From: Psychrobacter sp. M13
Lineage (GTDB): Bacteria > Pseudomonadota > Gammaproteobacteria > Pseudomonadales > Moraxellaceae
Assembly: GCF_030718935.1 (NCBI RefSeq)
Contig: NZ_CP132194.1
Span: forward strand, 2,232,001 to 2,296,000
Direction of reading: 5' to 3'
DNA length: 64,000 nucleotides
Below, one piece after another: positions 36,508-46,309 of the stretch. The notes under the pieces are model-generated. The model ran no database searches. It was not told the DNA's origin and saw only the letters and a list, made by a program, of their open reading frames with translations. The position numbers and the translations under genes are program-made. Within the stretch, counting starts at the first letter, position 1, and each line of letters opens with the position of its first letter.

Positions 36508-37311
36508 CTAAAAATCAAACGGCATAGTATGTTGATCCTGATTGGCAGCGTCGTTATCAACTTGTGTTTCTATAGAGATATCAGCGAGTTCAGCGGCTAA
36601 AGTCTGCTCATCAATAGTCAATAGTGCATCACTGATCACTGCTTTGGAGATATTACTTCGACCTAAGTTTGAGAACATCGGCTGAATATAATTTAGCACT
36701 TCCATCATCGCACCGATACGATGCGGACCTTCATTGAGCAGGTAACTCAATATACGCTCATCAAACTGCCAACCACGCCGACGCAAGATAGACTGCATAA
36801 GTGCTTGACGATCCGCTAAATTGTGACCGTTTGGCACTTTAAAGGCAGGTGCTTGCGCTAATCTAGTCAGCAGATCTGTGAGTTTAAAGGGCAAGCTACT
36901 GGCAGGCATATTAGCGGCGAATAGCAGCTGACGCTGCCCTTCACGGCTGCGATTTATTAAATGAAATAGAGCCTCTTGCCATTGGCTACTGTGCTCAAGC
37001 ACTTCTAGATCATCGATAGCTATCAGATCAAAGTTCTCAAGAGAGGATAGAACATCGACATCAGCATGTATCAGCTCATCTAAAGATAAACAGATCGCTG
37101 TCTTGTCCATTTCAATAAAAGACTCACAAATAGCGGATAACAGATGCGACTTGCCAGTAGCAGGACTGCCGAACAGATACAGCTGACCGATCAGGCCGAC
37201 ATGTAACTGCCGAACGGCATCAATAATCGACATCCAACCAGGACCTGAAAAGTCACTGAGACTTGCATCATGTTTAATATCCAGATTGAGACTTAGCTGT
37301 ACTTTTGCCAT
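36508..37311 (-). CDS. hda: DnaA regulatory inactivator Hda
   Basis: A 267-aa AAA+ protein that, with the beta sliding clamp, stimulates ATP hydrolysis by DnaA after initiation. The N-terminal clamp-binding motif QLSLNL is at residues 5-10. Walker A is GSPATGKS near 48-55, and Walker B LIAIDDLE near 95-102. The sensor 2 region is RRGWQFDERILSYLLN. It is longer than E. coli Hda by roughly 30 C-terminal residues, which are acidic. It lies directly downstream of perM, in the same direction. Confidence 0.9.
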   Translation of the reverse strand: MAKVQLSLNLDIKHDASLSDFSGPGWMSIIDAVRQLHVGLIGQLYLFGSPATGKSHLLSAICESFIEMDKTAICLSLDELIHADVDVLSSLENFDLIAIDDLEVLEHSSQWQEALFHLINRSREGQRQLLFAANMPASSLPFKLTDLLTRLAQAPAFKVPNGHNLADRQALMQSILRRRGWQFDERILSYLLNEGPHRIGAMMEVLNYIQPMFSNLGRSNISKAVISDALLTIDEQTLAAELADISIETQVDNDAANQDQHTMPFDF

Positions 37312-37364
37312 GAATCGTCAACTTAGGTTGCACAGTGCAATCAAATATAAAATGCTAGATATTA

Positions 37365-37375
37365 GGGTCTGTTGA
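37365..37375. other. Isolated element-end-like sequence
   Basis: TTAGGGTCTGTTGATAAAG: the first 11 bases after TTA match the MITE TIR (GGGTCTGTTGA), then diverge. No matching right end is near. It may be a relic or the end of a related IS. The rest of the gap to 37621 holds no supported gene. Confidence 0.4.
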
Positions 37376-37621
37376 TAAAGAGTGGATTTTATGTCTATCA
37401 ATAGTCAAAACATCAGCCACTACGCCTATATATACCATATTTGCAAAATGACTGACAAGTCCTTTACGGTTAGCAGAGCTTAAGTGGCTATAAATAAAAA
37501 AATACTATCAAAGAACATAATGAACCATAACCACTCTTTTAGCTTGTTGTAGAGTGCGCTTTATTTATCCTGCATTTGCTTTACTTGTTATACATCGTCT
37601 AAAGCTCTAAACAAGCTACCG

Positions 37622-38728
37622 CTATTTTTTCTCGAACAGCTCTAGCTGTTTGCGACCTCTATAAAAGTCGGTAGTCCGATAATAAGCATACAAGTGACGG
37701 AATAATACATTGAGTACCGCTGATACGGGTAAGGCAATAAGCATCCCGACAAAACCTAGCAAACTTGCTCCCGCTAATACGGCAAATATAACCCAAAGTG
37801 GCGATAGACCGATTTTATCACCTAATAGCAGGGGCTGTAGCACATACCCTTCGGCCGCCTGACCCACCAAAAATGCCCCAGCTATCAAAGATAAATGAAA
37901 CCAATCCAAGCCAAATTGGAACAAGCCTGCGATAATTGAGGCAATAAACCCTAGACCAAAACCCAAATAAGGGACAAAACTAGCAATACCCGCGCCCATG
38001 CCAATAATCAGTCCAAGCTCAAGACCGATCAGCTGCAACTGAACCGCATAAATAACCCCTAAAAGCACCATAACCAGCAGCTGCCCTTTGACGAACTCCA
38101 TCAAAGCCCGATCGCACTCTTGTGCTACAGCAATAACCTTCTTACTATAAGCAGCAGGTATCGCCATTTTCCAACTAAGTAGACGCTTATCCCAGTTAAA
38201 TAAAAAATAAAAGGTCAGAATAGGCACGAGTACTATCAGGCCTGCATTATTAACAAAATTCATGCTTGAGGCTAATACTTGGTTCATCCAGTTACTGGCA
38301 TCTGAGAACTGATAATGCGTTTGCATGTATCCAACTAAGGTCTCAGACAACCCCTTAATCTCCAGCTCGGGCATCTTAATGCGCGTATTATTAGCCAGCC
38401 ATTCGCGCCCGACCTCATTATACCAAATAAATGTTTTTGGTAAATAATCCCAAGCCGCTTGCAATTGATACCACAAGGTTGGCACCAGCCACCATAATAA
38501 TAATGCCATCCCTAAGGTGATAGTGGCATAAACGATAATAATTGCGATCCAGCGCCTAACATATCTTGATAGCTTTTTTACTAAAGGATTAAACAAGTAA
38601 GCCAATACAAAAGCAAAAACAAAAGGCACGATTACAGGTAGCATCATGTTCAATAGCACCAAAGCTATAACAACAGCTATGACGATAAACAACCGTCTAA
38701 AAAAAGGATCTATAGTTTGAGTAATCAT
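37622..38728 (-). CDS. perM: AI-2E/PerM family membrane permease
   Basis: About 368 aa from the ATG at 38728 (MITQTIDPFFRRLF), preferred over 38836 because family members start this way and an AGGA is upstream. About seven to eight membrane helices, with the central pair of helices separated by a cytoplasmic part (about residues 60-150). FVPYLGFGLGF and LLLGDKIGLSPLWVIFAVLAGASLLGFVGMLIALPVSAV are typical. The transported substrate is uncertain. It is often paired with hda and purM in gammaproteobacteria, as here. Confidence 0.88.
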   Translation of the reverse strand: MITQTIDPFFRRLFIVIAVVIALVLLNMMLPVIVPFVFAFVLAYLFNPLVKKLSRYVRRWIAIIIVYATITLGMALLLWWLVPTLWYQLQAAWDYLPKTFIWYNEVGREWLANNTRIKMPELEIKGLSETLVGYMQTHYQFSDASNWMNQVLASSMNFVNNAGLIVLVPILTFYFLFNWDKRLLSWKMAIPAAYSKKVIAVAQECDRALMEFVKGQLLVMVLLGVIYAVQLQLIGLELGLIIGMGAGIASFVPYLGFGLGFIASIIAGLFQFGLDWFHLSLIAGAFLVGQAAEGYVLQPLLLGDKIGLSPLWVIFAVLAGASLLGFVGMLIALPVSAVLNVLFRHLYAYYRTTDFYRGRKQLELFEKK

Positions 38729-39027
38729 TAAAGGTAATCCTAAGTTTGCGCTGATATTTGCATGACAATAATTGGAATAACAAAAACGCTGAATATCTAA
38801 ATACGATATAGATTTTGTGCAGTGTAAATTCTTCATTATCGCAGAGTAAATAAAAAAAGCAGTCTTTTTTTGTGTTTTAGTGATTATTCATTTCTCTAAT
38901 CTATATCGTCACTGTGAGTGAGCGGCTATATCACTGACAATCATGCAGATAATGACCTTGCTTTGCTTGCTATTATTGAGTGCCGTTATTGGTTATAATG
39001 CGCCCACTATTATGGAACTATCCATTA

Positions 39028-39089
39028 GGGTCTGTTGAACATTCGATCATGGCACTGACAGCGACTATTTATGAATGTTCAACAGACCC
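39028..39089. mobile_element. MITE, 62 bp, internally deleted (copy 3)
   Basis: Both 17-bp TIRs are intact (GGGTCTGTTGAACATTC and its complement), flanked by TA. The 28 bases between match the left part of the 275-bp copy then jump to its right end, so it is a deletion derivative. It lies about 50 bp upstream of the purM start, between perM and purM, likely inside the promoter or leader region. Confidence 0.85.
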
Positions 39090-39137
39090 TACTAACTCCC
39101 TATGCAATCCAATTCATTATTTAACGGTGAGATGACC

Positions 39138-40187
39138 ATGAGTGATAAGCCCTCTTTAAGCTACAAAGATGCTGGTGTCGATATCGATGCAGGCGACGCA
39201 TTAGTTCAGCGTATTAAGTCGGTAGCAAAAGCTACTAGCCGTCCTGAGGTTGTCGGTGGACTTGGCGGCTTTGGCGCTCTATGTCGTATCCCTACTGGCT
39301 ACACTTCTCCCCTTCTAGTCTCTGGCACGGATGGCGTAGGTACTAAGCTCAAGCTGGCACTACAGCTGAACCGTCACGATACAATCGGTATTGATCTGGT
39401 CGCTATGTGTGTTAACGATTTACTAGTCTGCGGCGCTGAGCCATTGTTCTTTTTAGATTATTACGCAACTGGTAAGCTGGATGTGGATGTGGCAGCGACT
39501 GTTGTCACGGGTATCGGCGAGGGCTGTAAGCTATCTAACTGTGCGCTTATCGGTGGTGAGACTGCTGAGATGCCAGGTATGTACCAAGACGATGATTATG
39601 ATCTTGCAGGGTTCTGCGTCGGTGTCGTTGAAGAGGCGGAAGTCATCACAGGCGAAAACGTAACAGAAGGCGACGTATTGATCGCTCTTGCCTCAAGCGG
39701 CGCGCACTCTAATGGCTACTCATTAGTACGTAAAGTCATCGAAGTTAGCGGTATCGATGTAACGACTAGCACTGAGAAGCTAGATGGCCAGCCTATCCAA
39801 GACGCGCTAATGGCACCAACTCGCATCTACGTAAAAGCCATTAAAGCCTTGCAGGATACCCTTGGTAGTTCTGCCCTGCACGCCATGTCACATATTACAG
39901 GTGGTGGCTTGACGGATAACTTGCCACGGGTATTACCGGATAATTTAGCCGCTAGCATTGATACCAACAGCTGGCAGTTCTCAGAGCTATTCACGTGGTT
40001 ACAAACCCAAGGCAATATTGAGCAAAGTGAGATGTACCGCACCTTTAACTGTGGCGTCGGCTTTGTTATCGTCGTACCAAAAGATAAAGCAGAAGCTGCT
40101 ATCCAAACCTTGAATGATGCTGGCGAAAAAGCATGGAAATTAGGTGAAATGGTTAGTCGCGAAGCGGATGCTGTGGTGTACCGTTAA
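39138..40187 (+). CDS. purM: Phosphoribosylformylglycinamidine cyclo-ligase (AIR synthetase)
   Basis: A 349-aa enzyme of purine synthesis that closes the imidazole ring of AIR with ATP. The start is ATG 39138 ([19 protein letters not shown]), with GGTGAG upstream; an in-frame ATG at 39102 is less likely. Landmarks are [36 protein letters not shown] and [11 protein letters not shown]. Its stop overlaps the purN start by one base. Confidence 0.95.
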   Translation: MSDKPSLSYKDAGVDIDAGDALVQRIKSVAKATSRPEVVGGLGGFGALCRIPTGYTSPLLVSGTDGVGTKLKLALQLNRHDTIGIDLVAMCVNDLLVCGAEPLFFLDYYATGKLDVDVAATVVTGIGEGCKLSNCALIGGETAEMPGMYQDDDYDLAGFCVGVVEEAEVITGENVTEGDVLIALASSGAHSNGYSLVRKVIEVSGIDVTTSTEKLDGQPIQDALMAPTRIYVKAIKALQDTLGSSALHAMSHITGGGLTDNLPRVLPDNLAASIDTNSWQFSELFTWLQTQGNIEQSEMYRTFNCGVGFVIVVPKDKAEAAIQTLNDAGEKAWKLGEMVSREADAVVYR

Positions 40188-40879
40188 TGTCAGACAGCCA
40201 TACAAAAATTCATAACAAGCCGTTACGCGTTGCCGTTTTGGTTTCAGGTAATGGCAGTAATCTACAAGTTCTGATAGATGCGATGCAAGCAGGTGCGCTA
40301 CCGATTGAGATAGTCGGCGTCATTAGTAATCGTGATGATGCCTTTGCTATCACCCGTGCTCAAAGGGCGGATATTCCCGTTGCTGTTTTATCCCATACCG
40401 ATAGTGGCAAGCGCATGACGATTAAAACTTTTGAGCGTCACGCCAGCACGCAGCTTGATGAGTGGCAGCCCGATTTGATTCTTTTGGCTGGGTTTATGCG
40501 CGTGTTAAGTGCTGATTTTATCAATAGCAGTATTGCGCCGATGATTAATCTACACCCTTCCCTATTGCCTGTTTATAAGGGCTTGGATACTCATCAGCGT
40601 GTTATACAAGCAGGTGAGCGTCAGCACGGCTGTAGTATTCATGTTGTCACCGCTGATCTCGACGCGGGCGCTGTCCTCACCCAAGCCCTGCTAGAAGTTC
40701 TTCAAAAAGATACTGCTAATAGCCTGCAAACGCGTGTGCAAAAGCTTGAACATCAGCTACTGCCTTGGACCATTTTGTTGTTAGCTAAAGGTGTATTGCC
40801 GTTGCACAACGAGCAATTATCTAATCAGCAATACACCTGTATGCCAACACTACCTTGGAAGCTATATTTAAACAGTTAA
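40187..40879 (+). CDS. purN: Phosphoribosylglycinamide formyltransferase
   Basis: A 230-aa 10-formyl-THF-dependent transformylase for step 3 of purine synthesis. The motif set is present: LVSGNGSNLQVLIDAM near the N-terminus, LILLAGFMRVLS, and the catalytic INLHPSLLP and GCSIHVV segments with the Asp in DLDAGAV. The start codon ATG overlaps the purM stop (TAATG), so the two are translationally coupled. A terminator follows. Confidence 0.95.
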   Translation: MSDSHTKIHNKPLRVAVLVSGNGSNLQVLIDAMQAGALPIEIVGVISNRDDAFAITRAQRADIPVAVLSHTDSGKRMTIKTFERHASTQLDEWQPDLILLAGFMRVLSADFINSSIAPMINLHPSLLPVYKGLDTHQRVIQAGERQHGCSIHVVTADLDAGAVLTQALLEVLQKDTANSLQTRVQKLEHQLLPWTILLLAKGVLPLHNEQLSNQQYTCMPTLPWKLYLNS

Positions 40880-40930
40880 AGTAATGTCAAAGAGCAAAGA
40901 AAAGTAGTAACCATTTAAAACTATCGACTA

Positions 40931-40974
40931 CAAAAAAGCCCAGTCACTCAATTTATGAATGACTGGGCTTTTCG
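40931..40974. terminator. Terminator after purN
   Basis: AAAAAAGCCCAGTCA pairs with TGACTGGGCTTTT around an AT-rich loop. It is bidirectional and shared with the converging aldehyde dehydrogenase gene. Confidence 0.88.
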
Positions 40975-41020
40975 GTATTCAATATTTAAAGCGTTTTAAC
41001 TTTAAAATCTGTACGTGTTC

Positions 41021-42400
41021 TTAACTATTATGAACGTGTACACCTTTTATGTTTACGAACTCTTTAATACCGAAACCACCATGCTCGCGACCATGACCCG
41101 AGTTTTTCACACCACCAAAAGGTAATGCTGGATTTGCGAGGCCATAACCATTGATATAGACCATACCTGTATCAAACTGCTCATTAGCTAGACGGATGGC
41201 TTTGTCTTCATCTTTAGAGAAGATAGCACCGCCCAATCCATAACGGCTGTCGTTAGCAATACGCATAGCATCATCTTGATCTTTGGCACGTATTAGAGAT
41301 GCTACTGGACCAAACAGCTCATCATCATAGGCTGGTTGACCTTTTTCAACATTCTCTAGAATAGTCGCTGGATAAAAGCTTCCTTTACCTTCTGGTAATT
41401 TACCACCAACTGATATAGTAGCGCCTTTACTTACGCTCTCTTCCACTTGCTCATGCAGTTTTTCTTGCAGATCTTTACGCGCTAGTGGACCAAGATCAGA
41501 GCTGTTATCCATTGGGTCACCTGCTTTTTTACTTGCAAACTCTTCAACGATACGCTTACGGAACTCATCATATAAGCTGTCAACAACGATAAAGCGCTTT
41601 GCAGCCACACAAGTCTCGCCATTATTGATCAGACGCGCTAGCGTACAAGTTTGTACTGCAAGCTCTAAGTCAGCATCTTCTAACACGATAAAGGCATCGT
41701 TTGAGCCTAACTCTAGGACTGCTTTTTTGATTGCTTTTGCTGCTTGCTGACCGACGATACTACCTGCACCATCACTACCAGTAAGCGTCACGCCGCGTAC
41801 TTTATCATTACCAATTAATTTTTCTGACTGGTCGTGATCAATTAGAATAGTACGGAACAAATCATTCGGTAAGTCAGACTCATGGAATATTTTTTCAATT
41901 AATAAGCCAGAACCAGTCACGTTTGCTGCGTGCTTAAGCAGAACGCTGTTACCTGCCATTAGATTGGCAATCGTATAGCGGAACACTTGATAAGCTGGGA
42001 AGTTCCAAGGCTGCATACCATAGATGACGCCAATGGGCTGATAGGTAACAATACCTTTTTTCAAGCCTTCGATGTCACGTTCATCATCAGCAAGCGCGGC
42101 CACACCTTTCTCTGCAGTGTAATCACAAATCGCTTTACACAAATCAATTTCTTGTAAACTCTGACTGTAAAGTTTACCGCGCTCCTCAGTCATAAGACGA
42201 GATAGCTCCTCTTTGTACTTCATCAAAGTCTCGCCAATAGAGTTAAGAACCTTCGCACGCTCTTCATGGCTGGTAGTGCGCCACTGCAAAAATGCTTCAT
42301 GAGAAGCGTCAACGATCTTATTGACCTCATCATTACTCATATAGTTATATTCTTTGATGTCTTCGCCTGTTGCTGGGTTTACAGTAGTAATATCTGCCAT
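41021..42400 (-). CDS. Succinate-semialdehyde-type aldehyde dehydrogenase
   Basis: A 459-aa aldehyde dehydrogenase of the short SSADH (Sad/GabD-like) group. PWNFPAYQVFRYTIANLMAGN is near 130-150, the general-base Glu is in LELGSNDAFIVLEDADL near 229-245, and the catalytic Cys is in NNGETCVAAKR near 265. It ends FGGVKNSGHGREHGGFGIKEF. In this group, LELGGSDAF is more usual; here the second Gly is Ser/Asn shifted. AGGATAA precedes the ATG. The likely product is succinate, NAD(P)-linked; the exact substrate is unproven. The LysR gene lies upstream in the same direction. Confidence 0.85.
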   Translation of the reverse strand: MADITTVNPATGEDIKEYNYMSNDEVNKIVDASHEAFLQWRTTSHEERAKVLNSIGETLMKYKEELSRLMTEERGKLYSQSLQEIDLCKAICDYTAEKGVAALADDERDIEGLKKGIVTYQPIGVIYGMQPWNFPAYQVFRYTIANLMAGNSVLLKHAANVTGSGLLIEKIFHESDLPNDLFRTILIDHDQSEKLIGNDKVRGVTLTGSDGAGSIVGQQAAKAIKKAVLELGSNDAFIVLEDADLELAVQTCTLARLINNGETCVAAKRFIVVDSLYDEFRKRIVEEFASKKAGDPMDNSSDLGPLARKDLQEKLHEQVEESVSKGATISVGGKLPEGKGSFYPATILENVEKGQPAYDDELFGPVASLIRAKDQDDAMRIANDSRYGLGGAIFSKDEDKAIRLANEQFDTGMVYINGYGLANPALPFGGVKNSGHGREHGGFGIKEFVNIKGVHVHNS

Positions 42401-42618
42401 GGTTATTATCCTAATATTGTTTTGAATTAGTGTTATTTTAAATTAATTTCATTATTCACATGCATTTGTGCAGTTATCGAACACTGCTTATCAAAAGCGA
42501 TATATGATCTGCGTTTTTATTTAACTAAGTAATCATAACAAAACATTGTCCTTACACTTTTACAAGATATTATAAAATGTGTGGAAGATGTTAACAATGT
42601 GACCCGATAATAAAGATT

Positions 42619-42647
42619 ACCTAACTAATATTACTTATTAGTTAGGT
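42619..42647. promoter_or_regulatory. Long AT-rich hairpin between the LysR and aldehyde dehydrogenase genes
   Basis: A perfect 12-bp inverted repeat (ACCTAACTAATA and its complement) around a five-base loop. It lies just after the LysR terminator and upstream of the dehydrogenase. It could be a second terminator for plus-strand reads, or an operator. Confidence 0.5.
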
Positions 42648-42656
42648 TTTAAAGTC

Positions 42657-42681
42657 AAAAAAAACCAGCACTAAGGCTGGT
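42657..42681 (-). terminator. Terminator of the LysR gene
   Basis: ACCAGC at 42664-42669 pairs with GCTGGT at 42676-42681. On the minus strand it is followed by eight Ts. Confidence 0.85.
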
Positions 42682-42701
42682 CTCATACATTTTTAGAATA
42701 C

Positions 42702-43691
42702 TCAAAAAATCTGATTAATGACTGGTATGTCTTCTTCTTTATTTTCTTCATCAGCAACGACTTGACGTGCGACATGCATGATAAGTTGTCTTAACCATCT
42801 ATGCGCAGGATGATGTTGCAATAATGGAGACCACGCCATAGTCAGCTCAAACTCAGGTATAAAAAATGGCGGCTCTCTCATGATAATACTGTCATTAGTC
42901 GCTTGCATACGTGCCACACGCGTCGGCAAAGTTGCAATCAAGTCTTTATTAGCCGCGAGCATTGCAGGCATCTGATAGTGACGAGTAAATACGCTAATCT
43001 GACGCTTTTGCCCTAAGCGTTGCAAGGCTTGATCAATTGAGCCAAGTCCGCCTGACTTTTCGGGATTGACCCCAAAGCCGACACCCATACCTGTCTTTGA
43101 TACCCAAACATGCTGGCTTTTTAGATAATTCTTCAAATTAAAACGACTGGCATAAGAGTTATCAGCAGATAATAAACAGCTAAAAGTATCACGCCACACT
43201 AGTACTTGATGGAAGCTTTGCGGTATTTCATTAAAACGGTTGATAGCTAGATCGACTCGCCCCTGCTCCATATCACGATAAGAGACGTCTGATGGGGTCA
43301 AAAAATCTAATATTACATTGGGTGCCTCAGAGCGCAGTGCCTTGACTAACTTAGGTACCAGTGTTGCCTCGGCATAATCAGAAGTCATAATCCGAAATAC
43401 GCGCGAGGTACTATAAGGACGAAATTCGGTACGCGGCTCAAGCACTTGCGTCAGATCAGCTAATATCTCACGAATACGCGGCTGTAGCTCAAGCGCACGT
43501 TCCGTTGGTGTCATACCCTCTGACGAGCGTACTAGCAAAGGGTCATTGAACAACTTTCGCAAGCGACGTAAAATATTACTCATCGCTGGTTGAGTGATGC
43601 CCAATTGCTCTGCGGCACGGGTCACGTTTTTTTCTCTGAGCAATACATCTAGATGTACCAATAAATTTAAATCAACGCGCTGCAAATTCAT
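42702..43691 (-). CDS. LysR-type transcriptional regulator
   Basis: About 329 aa from the ATG at 43691 (MNLQRVDLNLLVHLDVLL, the usual LysR start); the reading to 43724 adds 11 residues. The winged helix-turn-helix is TRAAEQLGITQPAMSNILRRLRKLFNDPLLVRS at about 22-55, followed by a periplasmic-binding-like effector domain from about 90. Effector and targets are unknown. It is divergent from aceA across about 0.9 kb and upstream of the aldehyde dehydrogenase, so either could be a target. Confidence 0.9.
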   Translation of the reverse strand: MNLQRVDLNLLVHLDVLLREKNVTRAAEQLGITQPAMSNILRRLRKLFNDPLLVRSSEGMTPTERALELQPRIREILADLTQVLEPRTEFRPYSTSRVFRIMTSDYAEATLVPKLVKALRSEAPNVILDFLTPSDVSYRDMEQGRVDLAINRFNEIPQSFHQVLVWRDTFSCLLSADNSYASRFNLKNYLKSQHVWVSKTGMGVGFGVNPEKSGGLGSIDQALQRLGQKRQISVFTRHYQMPAMLAANKDLIATLPTRVARMQATNDSIIMREPPFFIPEFELTMAWSPLLQHHPAHRWLRQLIMHVARQVVADEENKEEDIPVINQIF

Positions 43692-43724
43692 ACGTATGTC
43701 TCTTTGCCTTAAAATAACTGCCAT

Positions 43725-44620
43725 TTAAAGGTTTGGTGATGTAATTTATTACTAGAGCTACTATAGTTGCTAACTGCTTTACAACTACTAAATAGGTCAT
43801 ATAAAAAGGTATTCAAATAAATAAAGCTCATTATAAGTTGCATTATTAGTGGTAAGTCTTTGATATCTATCAACTATAGATAAAATAAATACTCAAGATA
43901 ATTATCATAAACTAGATAAATCTCAATTGAGTGGTTATAGTGAGTCTTATAAATAAGCAACAGCAAATGAGTCAAAATTAAACCAACATTAGAATCGTCA
44001 CTCAGCCATTTTGACTGACAACACGACAGCTCTTATTGTAGCATCTCTGACGAGTAAGTAGTGACACCTACTACTGATAACCTCTGAAATAGCTAAAATG
44101 TTATTGGCTCAATACTTGTCATATTTTTGTTCGTTTATCAATGTATTGTGATTTTTATGATAACTGGCAGCACTGATAGGCTCTAAGTACAGTTACTAGG
44201 CAATCACTAAGCAATAAGCGCTCTAAACTACTTTTTCTACATTTGATTGCTTAAAACGCTTGTATTTTTGCTCAACTTTGTTTAGGGTATTAAGCCTAAG
44301 AATTATGATGAGCAAATATCTTTTGTTTTAGCTCAAAAATTTTTAGCTCCAACTGCACCACATACTTAGAACATTATTTAAATTTATTCTGAGTTTCGAT
44401 ATCACTATTACCATCGCCGTTGCTACCCTTATTTATCTGTATCAAATTTTTGATACTTACTCGATAATGCAACAATGAAAGCCTAGCAATACCCAGTAAA
44501 ACTTAGCCAACAGCGATAAGTAATAAACTAAATAGTGCCTGTCTCTACGACGACAGTTACAACAGCATTTACAACGATAGTTTTTCGTTAGTCTTTTTAC
44601 ACCCACCAAGGAGAGTTTGG
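43725..44620. other. Long divergent intergenic region upstream of aceA
   Basis: About 900 AT-rich bases with no supported ORF. An inverted repeat GTATCAAA-n2-TTTGATAC lies at about 44439-44457, and a smaller one (AGTAG...CTACT) near 44058-44075. The aceA start has AAGGAGA upstream. The length suggests an extended regulatory leader, an unannotated small RNA or a decayed gene. Confidence 0.5.
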
Positions 44621-46207
44621 ATGTCTAATTATACATCTGCGTTAGAATTAGTACGTAATCTAAAGAAACAACATGGAAACTGGAACAACATCAGTGAAAA
44701 TGATGCCGCCCGTATGATGGTGCAAAACCGTTTTAAGACTGGTTTAGATATCGCAAAATACACCGCTGACATCATGCGTCAAGACATGGCAGAGTATGAC
44801 AACGATACGTCTCAGTACACTCAGTCTTTAGGTGCTTGGCATGGTTTTATCGCTCAACAGACCATGTATGCTAACAAAAAATACTTCAATACTACCTCTA
44901 AAAAATACATCTACCTGTCAGGTTGGATGGTTGCAGCGCTACGTTCAGAGTTTGGTCCATTACCTGATCAATCAATGCACGAAAAAACATCAGTACCGAA
45001 ACTAGTAGAAGAAATCTACACTTTCTTACGTCAAGCAGATGCTAAAGTATTAAACGATTACTTCCGTGAGCTAAACGCTGCTGAAGAAGCGGGCCAAGAT
45101 ACCAAAGCTATCGAAGACAAAATCGAAAACTTTGAATCACATGTTGTACCAATCATCGCTGATATCGATGCCGGTTTCGGTAACGAAGAAGCGACTTATT
45201 TGCTAGCCAAAAAGATGATCGAAGCAGGTGCTTGTGCCCTACAGATCGAAAACCAAGTATCTGATGCCAAGCAATGTGGTCACCAAGCCGGTAAAGTAAC
45301 AGTACCGCATGAAGACTTCATCTCAAAAATCAATGCGCTTCGTTATGCATTCTTAGAGCTAGGCGTTGAAAACGGTGTTATCGTTGCCCGTACTGATTCT
45401 GAAGGCGCATCATTAACGCAAAAAATCCCAGTATCAAATGAGCCAGGCGATCTAGCTTCCAAATACATCGACTTCATCGAAATGGAAGAGATCACTCTTG
45501 ACCAAGCTAATGAGAACGATAGCTTACTTAAGCATAACGGTAAGTTGGTTCGTCCTAAGCGTTTAGCTAACGGCCTATATAGCTTCCGTGAAGAGACTAA
45601 CATCGACCGTGTTGTCCTTGACTGTGTAACCGCTCTAGAAAACGGTGCTGATCTACTTTGGATCGAAACCCCAACGCCAAACGTTGAGCATATCAAAATG
45701 ATGGTTGATCGCATCAAAGAGCAACAGCCAAAAGCGAAGCTGGTTTATAACAACAGCCCATCATTCAACTGGACGTTGAACTTCCGTAAGCAAGTTATCG
45801 CTGAGTGGGAAAAATCTGGTAAAGACATCTCTAGCTACAACAAAGATGACTTAATGAGCGCAGATTACGACGGTACTGATTTGGATAAAGCAGCTGATGA
45901 AGCGGCTAAAAACTTCCAAAAAGATGCAGCGCGCGAAGCTGGTGTTTTCCATCACTTAATCACGCTACCTACGTATCACACTGCGGCTCTAGAAGTACAT
46001 AATCTTGCAAAAGGTTACTTCGGTGAAGACGGTATGCTTGCTTATGCTGCTGGTGTACAACGTAAAGAGATCCGTGAAGGCATCGCTTGTGTTAAGCACC
46101 AAGCCATGGCAGGTTCTGACATCGGTGATGATCATAAAGAGATCTTCTCAGGTGACAATGCTCTAAAAGCTGGTGGTGGCAAAAACACTATGGATCAGTT
46201 CAAATAG
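44621..46207 (+). CDS. aceA: Isocitrate lyase
   Basis: A 528-aa enzyme of the glyoxylate shunt that cleaves isocitrate to glyoxylate and succinate, needed for growth on acetate, fatty acids or ethanol. It belongs to the long isocitrate-lyase group. The active-site cysteine region is DAKQCGHQAGKVTVPHEDF near 213-231, preceded by PIIADIDAGFGN, with IVARTDSEG near 255 and YNNSPSFNW near 375. It fits with the alcohol oxidation genes at 19.8-24.7 kb, whose product would be acetate. The codons look highly expressed (many C-ending, as in ribosomal-type genes). Confidence 0.95.
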   Translation: MSNYTSALELVRNLKKQHGNWNNISENDAARMMVQNRFKTGLDIAKYTADIMRQDMAEYDNDTSQYTQSLGAWHGFIAQQTMYANKKYFNTTSKKYIYLSGWMVAALRSEFGPLPDQSMHEKTSVPKLVEEIYTFLRQADAKVLNDYFRELNAAEEAGQDTKAIEDKIENFESHVVPIIADIDAGFGNEEATYLLAKKMIEAGACALQIENQVSDAKQCGHQAGKVTVPHEDFISKINALRYAFLELGVENGVIVARTDSEGASLTQKIPVSNEPGDLASKYIDFIEMEEITLDQANENDSLLKHNGKLVRPKRLANGLYSFREETNIDRVVLDCVTALENGADLLWIETPTPNVEHIKMMVDRIKEQQPKAKLVYNNSPSFNWTLNFRKQVIAEWEKSGKDISSYNKDDLMSADYDGTDLDKAADEAAKNFQKDAAREAGVFHHLITLPTYHTAALEVHNLAKGYFGEDGMLAYAAGVQRKEIREGIACVKHQAMAGSDIGDDHKEIFSGDNALKAGGGKNTMDQFK

Positions 46208-46249
46208 GCTCAAGCCTTTAACTGATTTATTAATCGCTTTTAAATATTG

Positions 46250-46285
46250 AAAAACCGCCCTGCGTAATGTAGGGCGGTTTTTTTG
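46250..46285 (+). terminator. Terminator after aceA
   Basis: AACCGCCCT pairs with AGGGCGGTT, then a run of Ts. Confidence 0.9.
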
Positions 46286-46309
46286 TGGGCTGAAATATGA
46301 TCATAGGCT

